From positions 33,698,885 through 33,762,884 of the forward strand of contig CM067109.1 in assembly GCA_034008185.1 (NCBI GenBank): 64,000 bases of DNA, in the 5' to 3' direction. This DNA comes from Gorsachius magnificus (lineage: Eukaryota > Chordata > Aves > Pelecaniformes > Ardeidae). Both the position numbers and the translations under genes were made by a program. The notes beneath the pieces were generated by a model, which made no database searches, was not told where the DNA came from, and was given only the letters and a program-made list of their open reading frames with translations. Below are positions 49,508 to 60,695 of the stretch, piece after piece. The number at the start of each line of letters is the position of its first letter. Within the stretch, counting starts at the first letter, position 1.

Positions 49508-49585
49508 TTTGAGGAAATTAAAGGGATTGGCCCAAGATAACCTTGGTTAGTAAAGACAGAAATTTGCCTCCTACTCTTAGTGACG
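49508..49585 (+). mobile_element. Possible ancient MIR/CORE-type SINE remnant
   Basis: 'gaggaaattaaagggattgg' + 'cccaaga' followed by 'acagaaatttgcctcctact' resembles the widely conserved amniote SINE block (gaggaaactgaggcac...ttgcccaaggtcac...cagagctgggattcgaacc). Identity is low and the match is short, so the call is tentative. Confidence 0.25.
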
Positions 49586-50648
49586 TATCCTATGAAAATT
49601 GCCATGATGGTACCATATAGCTCTCTCACTCCACTGAACCACTGAATTAGAACAGGCAAAATATTTGCATTTCATTCTTATGCATACTAAATAATCAAAC
49701 CTATCAGAAGACTGGTATTTTTTCGATGTAGAAAATTTAAAATATCTACAATACCTGTGGTTATGTTCTCAGCTCTATAATTGACACGCCAATTGCTTCT
49801 TTTATTTCTTAGTGCTGGACAGAACATGCTATTTACTTGCAACCAAACAACCAATACCTTTAACTGAAGTTCTAGTGCAGAGATGACAAGCCATTCTGGT
49901 GTAAAATTGTGTGTTTGTACATACACCACCACTTCTTCAGGGCTTTTATTCCAAGTAGAGCTGTGCTATACCTCTCCCAACCTTAGCCCCTGTGAAATGG
50001 ACAATATTCTAATGTAACTGTCTGTGATCCAGGTAATGAACTTGCAACATTAGTTCAAACAAACAGAGCAAAGTAATACAAGTCAGCCAGAACAAATTCA
50101 AGGTAAGCTGCTTGACCTAACATTGAAAAACATAGTAAAAATCTGAAGGCTAGAAAAAAGGCAGATAAATATTCATTGGAGTTAGAGCACAATTACTTCT
50201 TTAAGCAGTGTAATTAACTGCTAGTAAATGGTAGATTTTCTATTTTCTGTTGCTAAACTGTCATTTTTCCATCTTTGAAGTTACATGGGTTTTTTCTGTT
50301 GTTGTTTTCATACAATCTAGTTTGTAAGCAATCTACTTGGAAAAGTATGATATTCAAGACCTATGGTATACAGTAATCAAGATAAATTTCCAAGAGCCTT
50401 GTCTGAAATTTAGGTTTAAATCATATCTATAAATTTATGTTTTCCTATATAGCAACTATGTCGGCCATATAGCCAAAATCTACTTGTACTTTCACATTTT
50501 GTTTCTTCCCGAAGATATATGTTACTTTCAATCATCCAAGTCATTCTGTGCTGCCTGGTTTATGCCTTTCAATGTGATGCTTATATTTCCCGTTGATCAT
50601 ACTCTCCTTTGTGCTGTGGAATGGCTGGTATCCCTGTGGTTTATGAAA

Positions 50649-50653
50649 CATGG
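50649..50653. repeat. Probable 5-bp target duplication (left) of minus-strand LTR
   Basis: CATGG here and CAGGG at 52053-52057 flank the LTR with one mismatch, which suits a 5-bp ERVL-type duplication that has mutated once. Confidence 0.5.
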
Positions 50654-52052
50654 TGTCATGGTTTAACCCAGCAGGCAGCTAAACACCCATTCACTCACTC
50701 AGCGTTAGGATCCAAATTTTTTGGATGAGAGGAAGGCCCCCTTGCTTTCTAGCCAACCTAAGATGAATCTGGGAGGCTAGAGGAGACTAGACAACCTCTC
50801 ATTTCAGGTTCGATCCCTTTGAGCGAGCAAGATTAAGATTCAAATAGGGTCAGATGTCCTAAGTCCACCTGTTTACTAACTGTTTGAGGGAAAGAGAGAA
50901 AACAGCGATAGGAAAGGAAGGAAGGAAAGACAGGAAATTGAGCGAGAGTTCCGAATAGAAAAGCGCAGTCACCCCCATGGATCTGTGGCATCCAGGGAGT
51001 CCGTGCATCTTTGATGGTGGGTGATCACACACGCAGGGTCAGTGGTCATGCAGGGTCTTTGGTTGTCTCACAGGGTCCTCAATAATCGCACAGAGTTTTC
51101 AGGTGTCTCCCACAAGGTCGGTGATCAACCAAAGTCTTTGGTGAGCTCCTGCAGGGTCCGTCATCGCACGTGGGGTCTGAGATGGCAGCCTTTTATAGGC
51201 TGCTTGCCTAAGGCACACACTTGTGCAGATTTCCCTCAGCAGCAACTTCATGCTGGCCCTCGCCAACAGCTTCATGCCTGCACCGTGCCTGCCCAGGGCA
51301 ATGGCATGCGTCTCCTGTCTGAGCCCCACCCCTGTGCCTGGGGTCTCACGCACCAACCACATGCACACACCCACAGATGGTTACTTGTCCCTGATAGGAT
51401 GTCACCGTGGCCTTGCCGCTGTCCCTGTGGCTGTGGGGCATCTTGCACAACTGTCCTACAAGGTCCTGTTAGCTTCATGTGGGCAAGCTTTGAGACAAAT
51501 GTCCAGCCAGTCCATTCCTCACAATCCCCCACAGTGGGATGAAGGAGAGAATTGGAAGAAAGGTTAAACACATGGGGTGAGATAAAAAACAATTTAGTAG
51601 AATAGAAAAGGAAGGGAAAATAATAATAATAATCATCATCAAAATCATAATAATAACCATAACCATACTACAAAACAAGTGATGCACAATGCAATTGCTC
51701 GCCCCTCACTGACTCATGCCCAGCCAGTTTTGGAGCAGTGGCAGCACCCCCCCAGTCAATTCCTCCCAGGTTTTTTTGTTCAGCATGACATCATATAGTA
51801 TGGAATGTCCCTTTGGCCAGTGTGGGTCAACTGTCCTTGTTGTGTCCCCTCCCAGCTTCTTGTGCACCTCCAGCCTCCCCACTGGCAGGGCAGCATGTGA
51901 AATTGAAAAGTGTTTGACTTAGTGTAAACACTGCTCAGCAACAACCAAAACATCAGTGTGTTATCAACATTATTCTCAACCTAAATTGAAAACACAGCAC
52001 TATGCCAGCTATTAGGAATAAAATTAACTCTATCCCAGCTGAATCCAGGACA
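50654..52052 (-). mobile_element. Solo LTR (ERVL-like), minus strand, interrupted by a second LTR
   Basis: The plus strand starts TGTCATGGTTTAACCC and ends GAATCCAGGACA, so read on the minus strand the element runs TGTCCTGGATTCAGCTGGGA...GGGTTAAACCATGACA. This is the same family as 15537-16095 (shared 'gctgggatagagttaatttt' and 'gcaattgcattgtgcatcac' blocks and an ATT-rich tract before the poly-A region, here 51617-51665). It is 1,399 bp rather than about 560 bp because roughly 0.8 kb of unrelated sequence splits it near its 3' end. No internal viral genes are present. Confidence 0.88.
50704..51523 (-). mobile_element. Nested LTR of a different family inside the ERVL-like LTR
   Basis: Read on the minus strand it starts TGTGAGGAATGGACTGGC at 51523. 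It contains a TATA box (TATAAAA, antisense of 51191-51197 in 'cagccttttataggctgc'), a downstream region with irregular repeats of a 'cagggtc' motif (51040-51175) and an AGTAAA poly-A-like signal (antisense of 50872-50877). This order is that of an LTR promoter and R/U5. The far edge is uncertain: TGAGAGG at 50726-50732 would be an inverted match to the start, while family homology to the host LTR ends near 50703. No convincing target duplication was found. The 173-codon plus-strand frame (51021-51542) is antisense and not a gene. Confidence 0.65.
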
Positions 52053-52057
52053 CAGGG

Positions 52058-53327
52058 TCAGGGAAAGTAAGAGAGTTTTACCATGATGGTAAAACTAAGC
52101 TACCCTGTGTATGAGGACAACTACTTATGGAAGGATGGAAGTTTGGGTTATTGCCCAATATGTGTAAAAAAAGCAACCATTGTTCTCCCCTCCCACAACA
52201 TGTGCACAAGCTGAGGGTTTAGCCCAGGGGTTTTTTTGTTTTTTCCTCCAGGTACCAATAAAATTTTAGTTTCCTTACAGGGAAAGCTATCAAATTCTAT
52301 TTCAAAACAGCTCAGATGTGGATAAAATTCTGTAAGACTTCTATTCCCTTCTTAGTGTAAAGAACATGTTCAGTGTTTGGAAAAAAGCTTTAGCAAATTA
52401 AATATATTATCTATGGTTATGAAATAGAAATTCTGTTCAAAAAATTTGCAACATTTCACTATCAACAACAGTGGTCACAATTTTAATAAAGGGCTGATTC
52501 AGAAAAAAATCCAAAACAATAAATTTTTTTCATAATATACTTCTTTCCTGTATCTTTTCTTCACTTAACACAAAAAAAATATAAAGTTAAATTCAACCAA
52601 TCTTCCAAATGTGCCTATTAATCTGTTACAAGTTACATCAAAATAAAACAAATTTTTGCTTTTAATGTGTTTTGGATTTGCACCACTTGTACATTTGACT
52701 CCTACAAGAGATAGCTTTGAACTTGTCATTCAGCTGACACAACAACAATATCCTTAAAATTGGATTCAAAGGACTGCTTCAAAGCTCTCTGTTCTTGTTT
52801 CATATTTTCAATAGGACATTAGCCAGCATAAAATGTCTCTGTAAGGTCGATGCAGCTGATCTGATGATTACACTTGCTGTGCACTGCTCAATATATTTGT
52901 CTCTGTCATTTGAAGTTCTATATTCTGTCCGTTTAGTTTTTCATCTTCAGCATTTAAGCCCAAATACCTGGAAAAATCTTAGGTTCCAAACAACAATCAC
53001 ACACATACACTGTAATGAACTAGCAGGGTTTTTCAAAGTTTAATTCTATTTTAGCTGTTTATGGGATACATATTAATCTATGTTAGCATCAAATAATCTA
53101 AGAACATTTAGAGTAAGATTGTAACATCAGTTTTTAAGATTCCCCTCTTTCCCCACATCAGTTTATTTCAGCCTCTGATTTCATCAATACAAACACTGGT
53201 ATTCTGTTGACCATGAGGATACCATTAGCCAATGTTCCTCCAGTCTTCCAGTTTTCCCTTTTGAATTTTACATTCAGCATAGCAGAACTGAAGCTGATGA
53301 AGTCACCACTTTCCAGGCTGAGACCTA
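52058..53327. other. Unique sequence with a strong palindrome
   Basis: No gene recognised. It begins just after the LTR and contains the 23-bp palindrome at 52074-52096. Confidence 0.5.
52074..52096. repeat. Perfect 11-bp-arm palindrome, 1-bp spacer
   Basis: AGTTTTACCAT and ATGGTAAAACT are exact reverse complements around a single G, 22 bp outside the end of the minus-strand LTR. Confidence 0.92.
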
Positions 53328-53670
53328 TCCCTGAGGGGAGACCCTATCACCCTCTACAACTACCTGAAAAGAGGTTGTAGCAAGGTGGGTGTTAGTCTCT
53401 TCTCCCAAGTAACAAGCAATAGGATGAGAGGAAATGGCCTCAAGTTACATCAGGGGAGGTTTAGATTAGATATTAGGAAAAATATCTTCACTAAAAGGGT
53501 TATCAGGCACTGGAACAGGCTACCCAAGAAGTGGTTGAGTCCCTAATCCTTTGGATATTTAAAAGACAGGTAGACGAGGTGCTTAGAGACATGATTTAGT
53601 AGTGGACAGGTACGGTTAGGCTTGATGACCTTAAAGGTCTTTTCCAACCAAATGATTCTATGATTCTATT
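53328..53670 (+). mobile_element. CR1 LINE 3' end, plus strand, moderately diverged
   Basis: It runs from 'ctgaggggagaccctatcac' through 'ctacaactacctgaaaagag' and 'agattagatattaggaaaaa' to 'cttgatgaccttaaaggtct' and tail ATGATTCTATGATTCTAT. It is more diverged than 42720-43092, with several indels. It is 5'-truncated and the left edge is blurred by an extra copy of 'gctgagacctatccctgagg'. Confidence 0.92.
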
Positions 53671-54220
53671 AAATAGTGTTCTGGTCAGTACACTTGTCTG
53701 CCCTGTGCCTGGTCAGCGCAGTCTGTCCTGTCTTGTTGCTAAATTGCTTTCTAACTCTTTCCAGGGTGACAGGCTCTGTCCTGTGTGTGCACAGGGTCTT
53801 AGTGCAGGCACTGGGGTCAGACCACAGGTTGGAGGGAACATGTGTCAATGGTGCAGCCACTGAAGCAAGTGAAGCTGTGCAAGTCTGTCAGTGAAGATCA
53901 AGCTGGACCACCTAATGAGCAGAAGAAAAGCCTGGGAGCAAAGGGTTGAGTGAATCTCTAAGGGCTAGCTCTGGGTATGAGTGTCCATGAGTCTCTAGGG
54001 GTGAGAGCACAACAGGGTTTGCTATTGGGACCTGGATAGTCCTGCCCAGCTCTGTGTCTGTGATGGTCTATACCAGTGACATGAGTGAGGTTGCAGTCTG
54101 AGGGGACTGTATGACCAGGTGTCAGGAACTGGGGAGACTGGGGTTCCAGGGAAGATACTAGGCAGACTGAGAGTCAGAGCCCAGCTTGTGAAGTGATCCA
54201 CAAGGTACATATCTGTATCT
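53671..54220. other. Short unique sequence between two CR1 copies
   Basis: About 550 bp, somewhat GC-richer than average, with small overlapping frames on both strands (60-72 codons) and no recognisable gene. Confidence 0.45.
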
Positions 54221-55060
54221 ATAGAATCATAGAATGGTTTGGGTCAGAAGGGACTTTAAAGATTACATAGTTCCAACCCCCCTGTCATGAGCAGGGACAC
54301 CTTCTACTAGATCAGGTTGCTCAAAACTCAATCCAACTTGGCCTTGAGCAGTTCCAGGGTGGGGGGCATCCACAAGTTCTCTGGGCAATCTGTTCCAATG
54401 TCTCACCACCCTTGTTGTAAAAGGTTTCTTCCTTATATCTAACCTAAATCTACCTTCTTTAAAACTGTTTAAAACTGTTACCCTTCATCCTATCACTACA
54501 CTCCCTGCTAAAGAATCCCTCCCCAATTTTCCTGTAGGCCCCCTTTAAGTAGTGAAAGGCTGCTACAGGGTCTACCTGGAGCCTTCTTTGCTCTAGGCTA
54601 AACAACCCATAGGACAGGTGTTCCAGCACCCCTGGTCATTTTTGTGGCCCTCCTCTGGACCCACTCCATCAGGTCCATATCTGTTTTATGGGGGATCGGG
54701 GAGGTGGGGGGGGCGGGGAGTCGGGCTGGGGGGTCCAGAGCTGGATGCAATACTCCAAGTGGGGTCTCACCAGAGTAGAGTAGAGGGGCAGAATCACCTC
54801 CCTCAGCCTGCTGGCCATGCTGCTTTTGATGCAGCCCAGGATATGGTTGGCTTTCTGGGCTACAAGCACACATTGCCATCTCATGTTCAGTTTTGCATCC
54901 ACCAATACCCCCAAGTCCTTCTCCACAGGGTTGCTCTCAATCCCTGCATTCCCCAGCCTGTATCCATGTTTGGGATTGCCCCAACCCAGGTGCAAGGAAC
55001 TTGCACTTGGCCTTGTTGAACTTCATGAGGTTCACATGAGCCCATCTGTCCAGCCTGTCA
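54221..55060 (-). mobile_element. CR1 LINE, 5'-truncated, minus strand, with G-rich insert
   Basis: It starts with the antisense tail (ATAGAATCATAGAATGG) and antisense 3' UTR ('gatcaggttgctcaaaactc'). It continues through the ORF2 C-terminus, 'gtctcaccagagtagagtag', 'aatacccccaagtccttctc' and 'cttggccttgttgaacttca' (about 55010). The minus-strand reading includes '[20 protein letters not shown]', the usual CR1 stretch. Identity fades after 55060. A G-rich expansion at 54690-54733 replaces a short normal segment. Confidence 0.92.
54690..54733 (+). repeat. G-rich insert with G-quadruplex potential inside CR1
   Basis: The plus strand has runs G5, G4, G8, G4, G3 and G6 within 44 bases. The CR1 copies at 17.7-18.4 and 39.15-41.32 kb have only about 14 ordinary bases at the same position, so this is an insertion or expansion specific to this copy. 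Confidence 0.85.
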
Positions 55061-57261
55061 TACATATTCTTGTTAGTGCACATCCATCCTGCCCAGCCAG
55101 AGAGGGGAGCAGGATGAGGCTGTTGGTGCCATCTACATTCATGTGAGTGCTCTGAGTGTCTGTCTGTGTTCTATATGCCCACCATGTATATGTATGTATG
55201 CACGCGCATACTGTATATGTGTGTTTTGTGTGTATGTGCCTGCTGGCAATGAACCTTCAGCCTCACAACCAACTGACCTGGGAACATGGAGAAGCAGCAG
55301 CAGCCTTGCCTGTTTCAGGCTGTTGGATCCAGCATGATATATTTTCTGCTAACCCTGTTCTATTCAGTAACTCTTCTCAAAGGCTGTAGAACTTTATTTT
55401 CTTGTAAGAAGTACCATGTTTTGTTACTATATAAGAATATAGTAGCAAAAGCAAGATGCATTAACACAGGTATAAATTTGAAGCAGAACAAACGGTTTGG
55501 GTTGCTTAACATATACCCATATGTACTTCTGTAAAACATATGAAGTAACTCAGGTTAGAGGAGATGGAAAACAAAGATCTTATGAGTCACTCTTTTGATT
55601 TTGTCCAGGAAGAACAAGGTTCTTCCACTGTGTCAGGACACTCAGTGAGGGTCTCTCTGCCTTCTTAAAAGACTCTATGGTGGTCTTAGGTGCAGCAGGC
55701 TTCTCCCTGGTTCCTATTTTCCAAGCCAGAATTAGATGTTTTTCTGTGATCTAGTTTAACAGCTGCATTTCTCCAAGCAAGCTGAAAGCTTCCAGTGAAA
55801 CTAGTTTCTTGTCTAACAATTCCCCCTTCGAGTTAAGCTTATTTTTGGCATTATGAAACATTAACTAACAGTGCTAGAACAATGAACAGATTTTAATTCT
55901 ATAGTATTGGCAATGCGACTGAGAGAAAGATAGTGAAAAAACTGATAAATTCAGCATAGTTATCCAAGTATAGAGATTCCTATCACTTGCATGCTATTCC
56001 TGGTATAAAATCCAACTCTACAAAAAAAAGAGCAGTGAAGAACTTGTTTTATAACAGATCTTACATATAACAGTAGGATTGTGATTCAGGCAAATTTCTA
56101 TTCAGTTTTTGGAGATTAATTAAAATCATTTAATAAATTTATTTTTTTGTGGTCCACAATTAGCAAAGTAGCATTTGAACAAAAGACATATTATGGACAG
56201 ATATTAGTATGTGTCACCTCATAAATCTTCACTTTGTTCAGCAGAATAGAATAATACATAGTTACATAAAGTGGAATATTTGCTTTTTATCTTCCTTTTG
56301 TCCCATTTTTTATGTATATATACCCTGCTTAGCCAGAAACCCAGAAGTTCTTGATCTCATTGATTTTTATGCTTTCTTTCACTGCCCAATAGCCTTACAC
56401 TGTGTTCTCTAAAATAATTGTATATATGAATTATATATAGTTTTATACATAGCTTTTAATATACATAGTTTCCATATAGTTATATGTATTCCATATATAT
56501 GAAATAACTCTATAAATTAATTTAACAGTGGAACAATAACTTGAATTTCCCTTTTTTTACTGAGTCCTTGTCATTTTCACAGGCAGTGTTAAGGGCTCAA
56601 CCTAATTCCTCACACAGAAGGGTGTTTGTAGCTGTTGGTTTGGTCAAAGTCTAATGGCTCATCAGGAATTTGGTATCTGAATGACTGAATATTGGAGAAA
56701 ACTGCTCACAGTGGCTCTGAAAAGGAGTCTGACTGGGGGAAAAGCTGATATGCACCTGCAAAAACAGATCTTACAGGAACAAGTAATCATGTAACTCTTG
56801 TATCCTTTTTGGCCAAACTGTTTCTCCTAAAATTTCCTATTTCTGTTGCAATTTCACTAATCATAGCAGGACAAGGATGTCTTGTATAGTCATAAACTCA
56901 TCAGTCTCTCGTTTTCATCTACAGTTTAGAGGATCTGTGTCTTTTTAAATCTGAAACATGCATACATGCTCAGGAACATGTAAAACAGTCTGAAGGATTT
57001 AACATATGCCTGCTGTAGAGGTGTTAGAGACAATGACAGTTTGTGAGATACTGAGTCATCAAAACATGTTTGCTTAATAGTTATTTACTTCAAATAAAAA
57101 AGTCATGGTCATATGAGAATAACATCTCAAAGTAACTGAATATCATGCTAAAATATGCATTCATCTATTTCACCTAGGTCATGTAACTATGCAAATTCCT
57201 TGCATTCTTTAACCTTTAGTTTACTAACTCTCATAATATCCTTCCAAGGATCCAATGGCAA

Positions 57262-57410
57262 TGCCATTATTCCCAGTTTGGAAAATGTTATTTGGAAAAT
57301 GTTGAGACCCAGACAAGGTAAACAACTGATGCAAGGTCTCCAAGGTATCTCGTCTCAAATAAGGTATTAAGACCACTTCTAAGACTCAGGATAGTGTCCT
57401 ATCTTAAAAG
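57262..57410 (+). mobile_element. Possible ancient MIR/CORE-type SINE remnant
   Basis: 'gccattattcccagtttgga', then 'gagacccagacaaggtaaac', 'aactgatgcaaggtctccaa' and 'aaataaggtattaagaccac' follow the order of an old amniote SINE core and 3' part (ccattttacagatgggga...acccagagaggttaa...acttgtccaaggtctcac...). The match is low-identity and not tested by search. Confidence 0.35.
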
Positions 57411-59667
57411 TCCTTTTCTTGGAGCATAAATGCCCTTTTTACTGCAGTTTCCCTGGTCTGTGTGCCAGGCAAGGAGCAAGGGCAAAACACAGACATAGAG
57501 GTCACCCTCCTGTAATCAGGAACTGCATCTGGAGAAAAGCCTATTTAACATTCCTTCATCCCCAAGAAATCAGCTGAGGCATGGAGAAATCTGGACATTA
57601 AATTAATTATAAGAAAGAATGTCCTCTCCCTTCTAAGAATAAAAATGTGGAAAGATCAACCTTTGTGCTTTAAGCATACCTTTCCTTGGTAGATATATTT
57701 CCACTACAGCATTTGGCATTAGTTGGTGTGAGATATAGGGAACTTCACTAATTGAAGAACTCACCTGATCTACAATAGCAATTCCTAGGTCTCTCGATGT
57801 AACATCTGATTTTCAAAGACACTGACTATCTGTTCCCCACTGATCTGATATCTAGCCTAAGAGACATGTTTTGGCTTATGTTTTGTTTAGTCTCCTGATT
57901 TCCAGGCCTTTGCATTGAAATGAAAGTTTTATCTCTTCCACACTGAAGCTTCAAATACAACTTTTATTCCCTGTGTTGTATTATAATAACTTGTCAAACA
58001 AAAGTAATATCTCTTTTGACCCTTTGAGTCAAATAGAAATACTTAAGAGCAGATTTAATCCCTTCATGACCAAATGTTACAGTAAATTCCTAAGCCTACA
58101 GGTAAAATGTGGTGCTACTCAGGAAATCAAAGTTTGTATTCCCAAGTAGTTTACCTTTGGTTTTTACAGCATAATGATTATAATACTTGAAAGGACCATT
58201 CACACCCGAAAGCATCACAGACATAGTCACAAAGGAGACTGAGTAGGAAGGATTTTACCACATAAACCAGACAAGTCTAGTTCCAAAATTCAATGCTTGC
58301 CATCAACTTCTTACCCAAGTTAATATTTCAGTATTGTTCTATACATTAAATTACAGCAACCAGGAGACAACAGAGCAGGATCACCAGCAATTACTGATTA
58401 ATGACTTGATGTGTGTTTGTGTGCATACATACATGTATATGCATTTTATTGTGTTCACTACAATCTACCTCATAATTACAAGTGCTCTTTGTAATGAAGC
58501 TTTTGTGTGTTTGTTTTTAATACTCCCATAGATACACACTTTTAAACATCTCCAGGTAAGAATAACCTGGCAGATTTAAGTTTTCCCATCTTTCGCAGTT
58601 AATTTTCCTGAGCATCATAGAAAACTGTCCACATTCTTTTTCTAGAGAATGAATTACTATTTTGCACAAGGCAAAACCAGACTTACAATATTTCTAATAA
58701 AAATGCTCTTATAAAAGTCCCAGGGCTTTAAAAATTAGTTTCAAAAATTTTTTATCTACTTTCCCTATAGACCTCTAATGCTGAATTCAGGCTGAAGAAG
58801 AGCCCTTTCTATAGGCTTGAAGTATAATGGGTCAGAAAGCAAAGGGGAACAAACACAGGGTAAAAGCAAATACAGATAGAACATAGGAGGCACCCAGTAG
58901 GAGAGACAGAGTGGCTAGCTTTTAAATGCTGTGCAGAAAATGATGTTTCTGCAGTTTCAGCTACTTAATTGTAGGAATAAAAAGCAAGCTCACTGAGCAA
59001 AAAACAATCAGATCAAACACAGCCTAGATGTAAAGTTTGGAATCATACCCTATGCAGCTCCAAGGGTGCTTGGAGATTTGTGGATTGGGAGTGAGAAAAT
59101 TTTTAATTCTGATCTAAAGCCTGTACATTTGGGGAAATACATACTTTTCCCTGCAGTTAACTGTTCTACAGAACAGTTGGTCACAGTTGTAAGATTCAGT
59201 ATTTGCCAGTGTGCTTATTAGGTGATATTTATCCTTAAACTTATATCTTACAGACCATTTGTCCAACAGAAGATTGAAATAACTGTCTTTAATGGCCTAA
59301 ATGCAGCCTTAATGGCACGTTGCTTAAGGGTTTCTCACATAACAGGCTGCATACAAACTCATACAACACTGCATTCTCTTAATCTAAAAAAAGTATTTGG
59401 TACATGGGTTTTTACTTTTCCCTTTCTCTTTTTGATTTGTTTTCCAAGTAAGCTTTTGACAGCTTAGAATGTCTTATGTTTGGAAAGGGATTTTGGAAGT
59501 GGATTTTTCCCCCAGAAGGTGAGGCCAAGAAATGCTTGTTGCTTTCTGACAGTTCAACTCACCAAAGGCATTTGATAAACTTTAATCGCTGTCACAGCTG
59601 TAAAGGTCACACGTGGGACTGAAAGCACAAATCGGCTACAACACTGAAACATATGTTAGATGGAAGA

Positions 59668-59708
59668 GTGTGTGTGTTGTGTGCATGCGTATACATGTGT
59701 ATATGTGA
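59668..59708. repeat. TG-rich alternating purine-pyrimidine tract
   Basis: A GTGTGTGTGTTGTGTGCATG-type sequence followed by ATACATGTGTATATGTG. It is nearly all alternating purine/pyrimidine and therefore Z-DNA prone. Confidence 0.85.
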
Positions 59709-60385
59709 GACAATGCATTCCACAAAAATAGGATCAAAAAGTAGCAGACTGTTTTCAGTTTCCAACTATTCTTAAACTATGAAGTTCTTAAATGAAGTGC
59801 TTTCATACTTTTTAAATATGGTGGTTTGCAATTCAACTATAGCATAAATGTTTTAATATGTTCTTTGAAAATACAGCAGTTATGTCAAGAAAGTAGAATT
59901 AGTACTTTTTGTACTCCCTTAAATTTAAGAATAATGCATATCACAAACTTGTTTGTTCGTTCTACCACACTGAAGAATCATTGACTTTAACAGAAAACCA
60001 GCATGTGAATCTACCCCTTTTTTTTAATAATTATAAACAGTTTATGAAAAGATCAATTTTTTCTCTACATGTTCAAGGCATTTAAGTCTATTCAAATGGT
60101 AAGCTGCTCTAAGATTTGAAGTCTCTGAAATTTTCTCAAATTCAGAAGCTACAGTATATTTCTTTGCAAAAACTGTGATATACTTGAACAGCTACTGTGC
60201 CAGAGGTATGCTGCAAACACATGCTCAGGAAAGATATTCAGTACCAGAGAACCCATGCATGTTAATTTTGTTATTCTCAAGGAAGGATGAAAGTGAAACT
60301 ATGAAGACAGTATTCTATTGCTTTCCATGGAGAATGATCTAATGATGTACATAGAGCAGGCAGGATGAACTTCCTTATCCTTTTT

Positions 60386-60424
60386 CACACGCTCACATGC
60401 ACATGTGCATACACACACACAAAA
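60386..60424. repeat. CA-rich alternating tract
   Basis: CACACGCTCACATGCACATG followed by TGCATACACACACACA. In composition it is a rough reverse complement of the tract about 0.7 kb upstream. Confidence 0.85.
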
Positions 60425-60597
60425 CCTACCAGATTCAGACCTGCAGCCCATGCATATTTTGCTGTGCACATATGTTGTAGTTTCCATGCAAAAAAGCTAA
60501 ACAAGTCTATCCAGGTGGTATGTTTCTTGTGACATGAAGCAGAAAAGGAGAGCACCATGGCTGTATGTACAAATAATCCTTGAAAAGCTAGTCCTGG

Positions 60598-60695
60598 CGT
60601 GTCTCCCAAACCTGTTTTGAAGAAGAGGCTGGGATAGATAAGATTCTGAGGCCCCTTACAGCCTGATTTCTAGGTTCCCATGACCCTATGTTATC
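60598..60695 (+). mobile_element. Possible decayed CR1 3' end
   Basis: 'gattctgaggccccttacag' + 'cctgatttctaggttcc' and 'catgaccctatg' resemble an old CR1 3' UTR and tail ('gaggtcccttccagcctga...ttctatgattctatg'). No ORF2 part is visible. This is a weak call. Confidence 0.3.

Larger units (their letters stand above)
43093..50648. other. Long unique AT-rich stretch, no gene recognised
   Basis: About 7.5 kb with no recognised exon. The frames are at most 84 codons and without domains. A 9-bp-arm AT hairpin lies at 43728-43751. A possible ancient SINE-like block at about 49508-49585 is listed separately. Confidence 0.5.

Noticed and set aside
51021..51542. 173-codon open frame as a possible gene
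   Set aside because: It is antisense to the nested LTR. Its Cys/His/Pro-rich composition reflects LTR base content.
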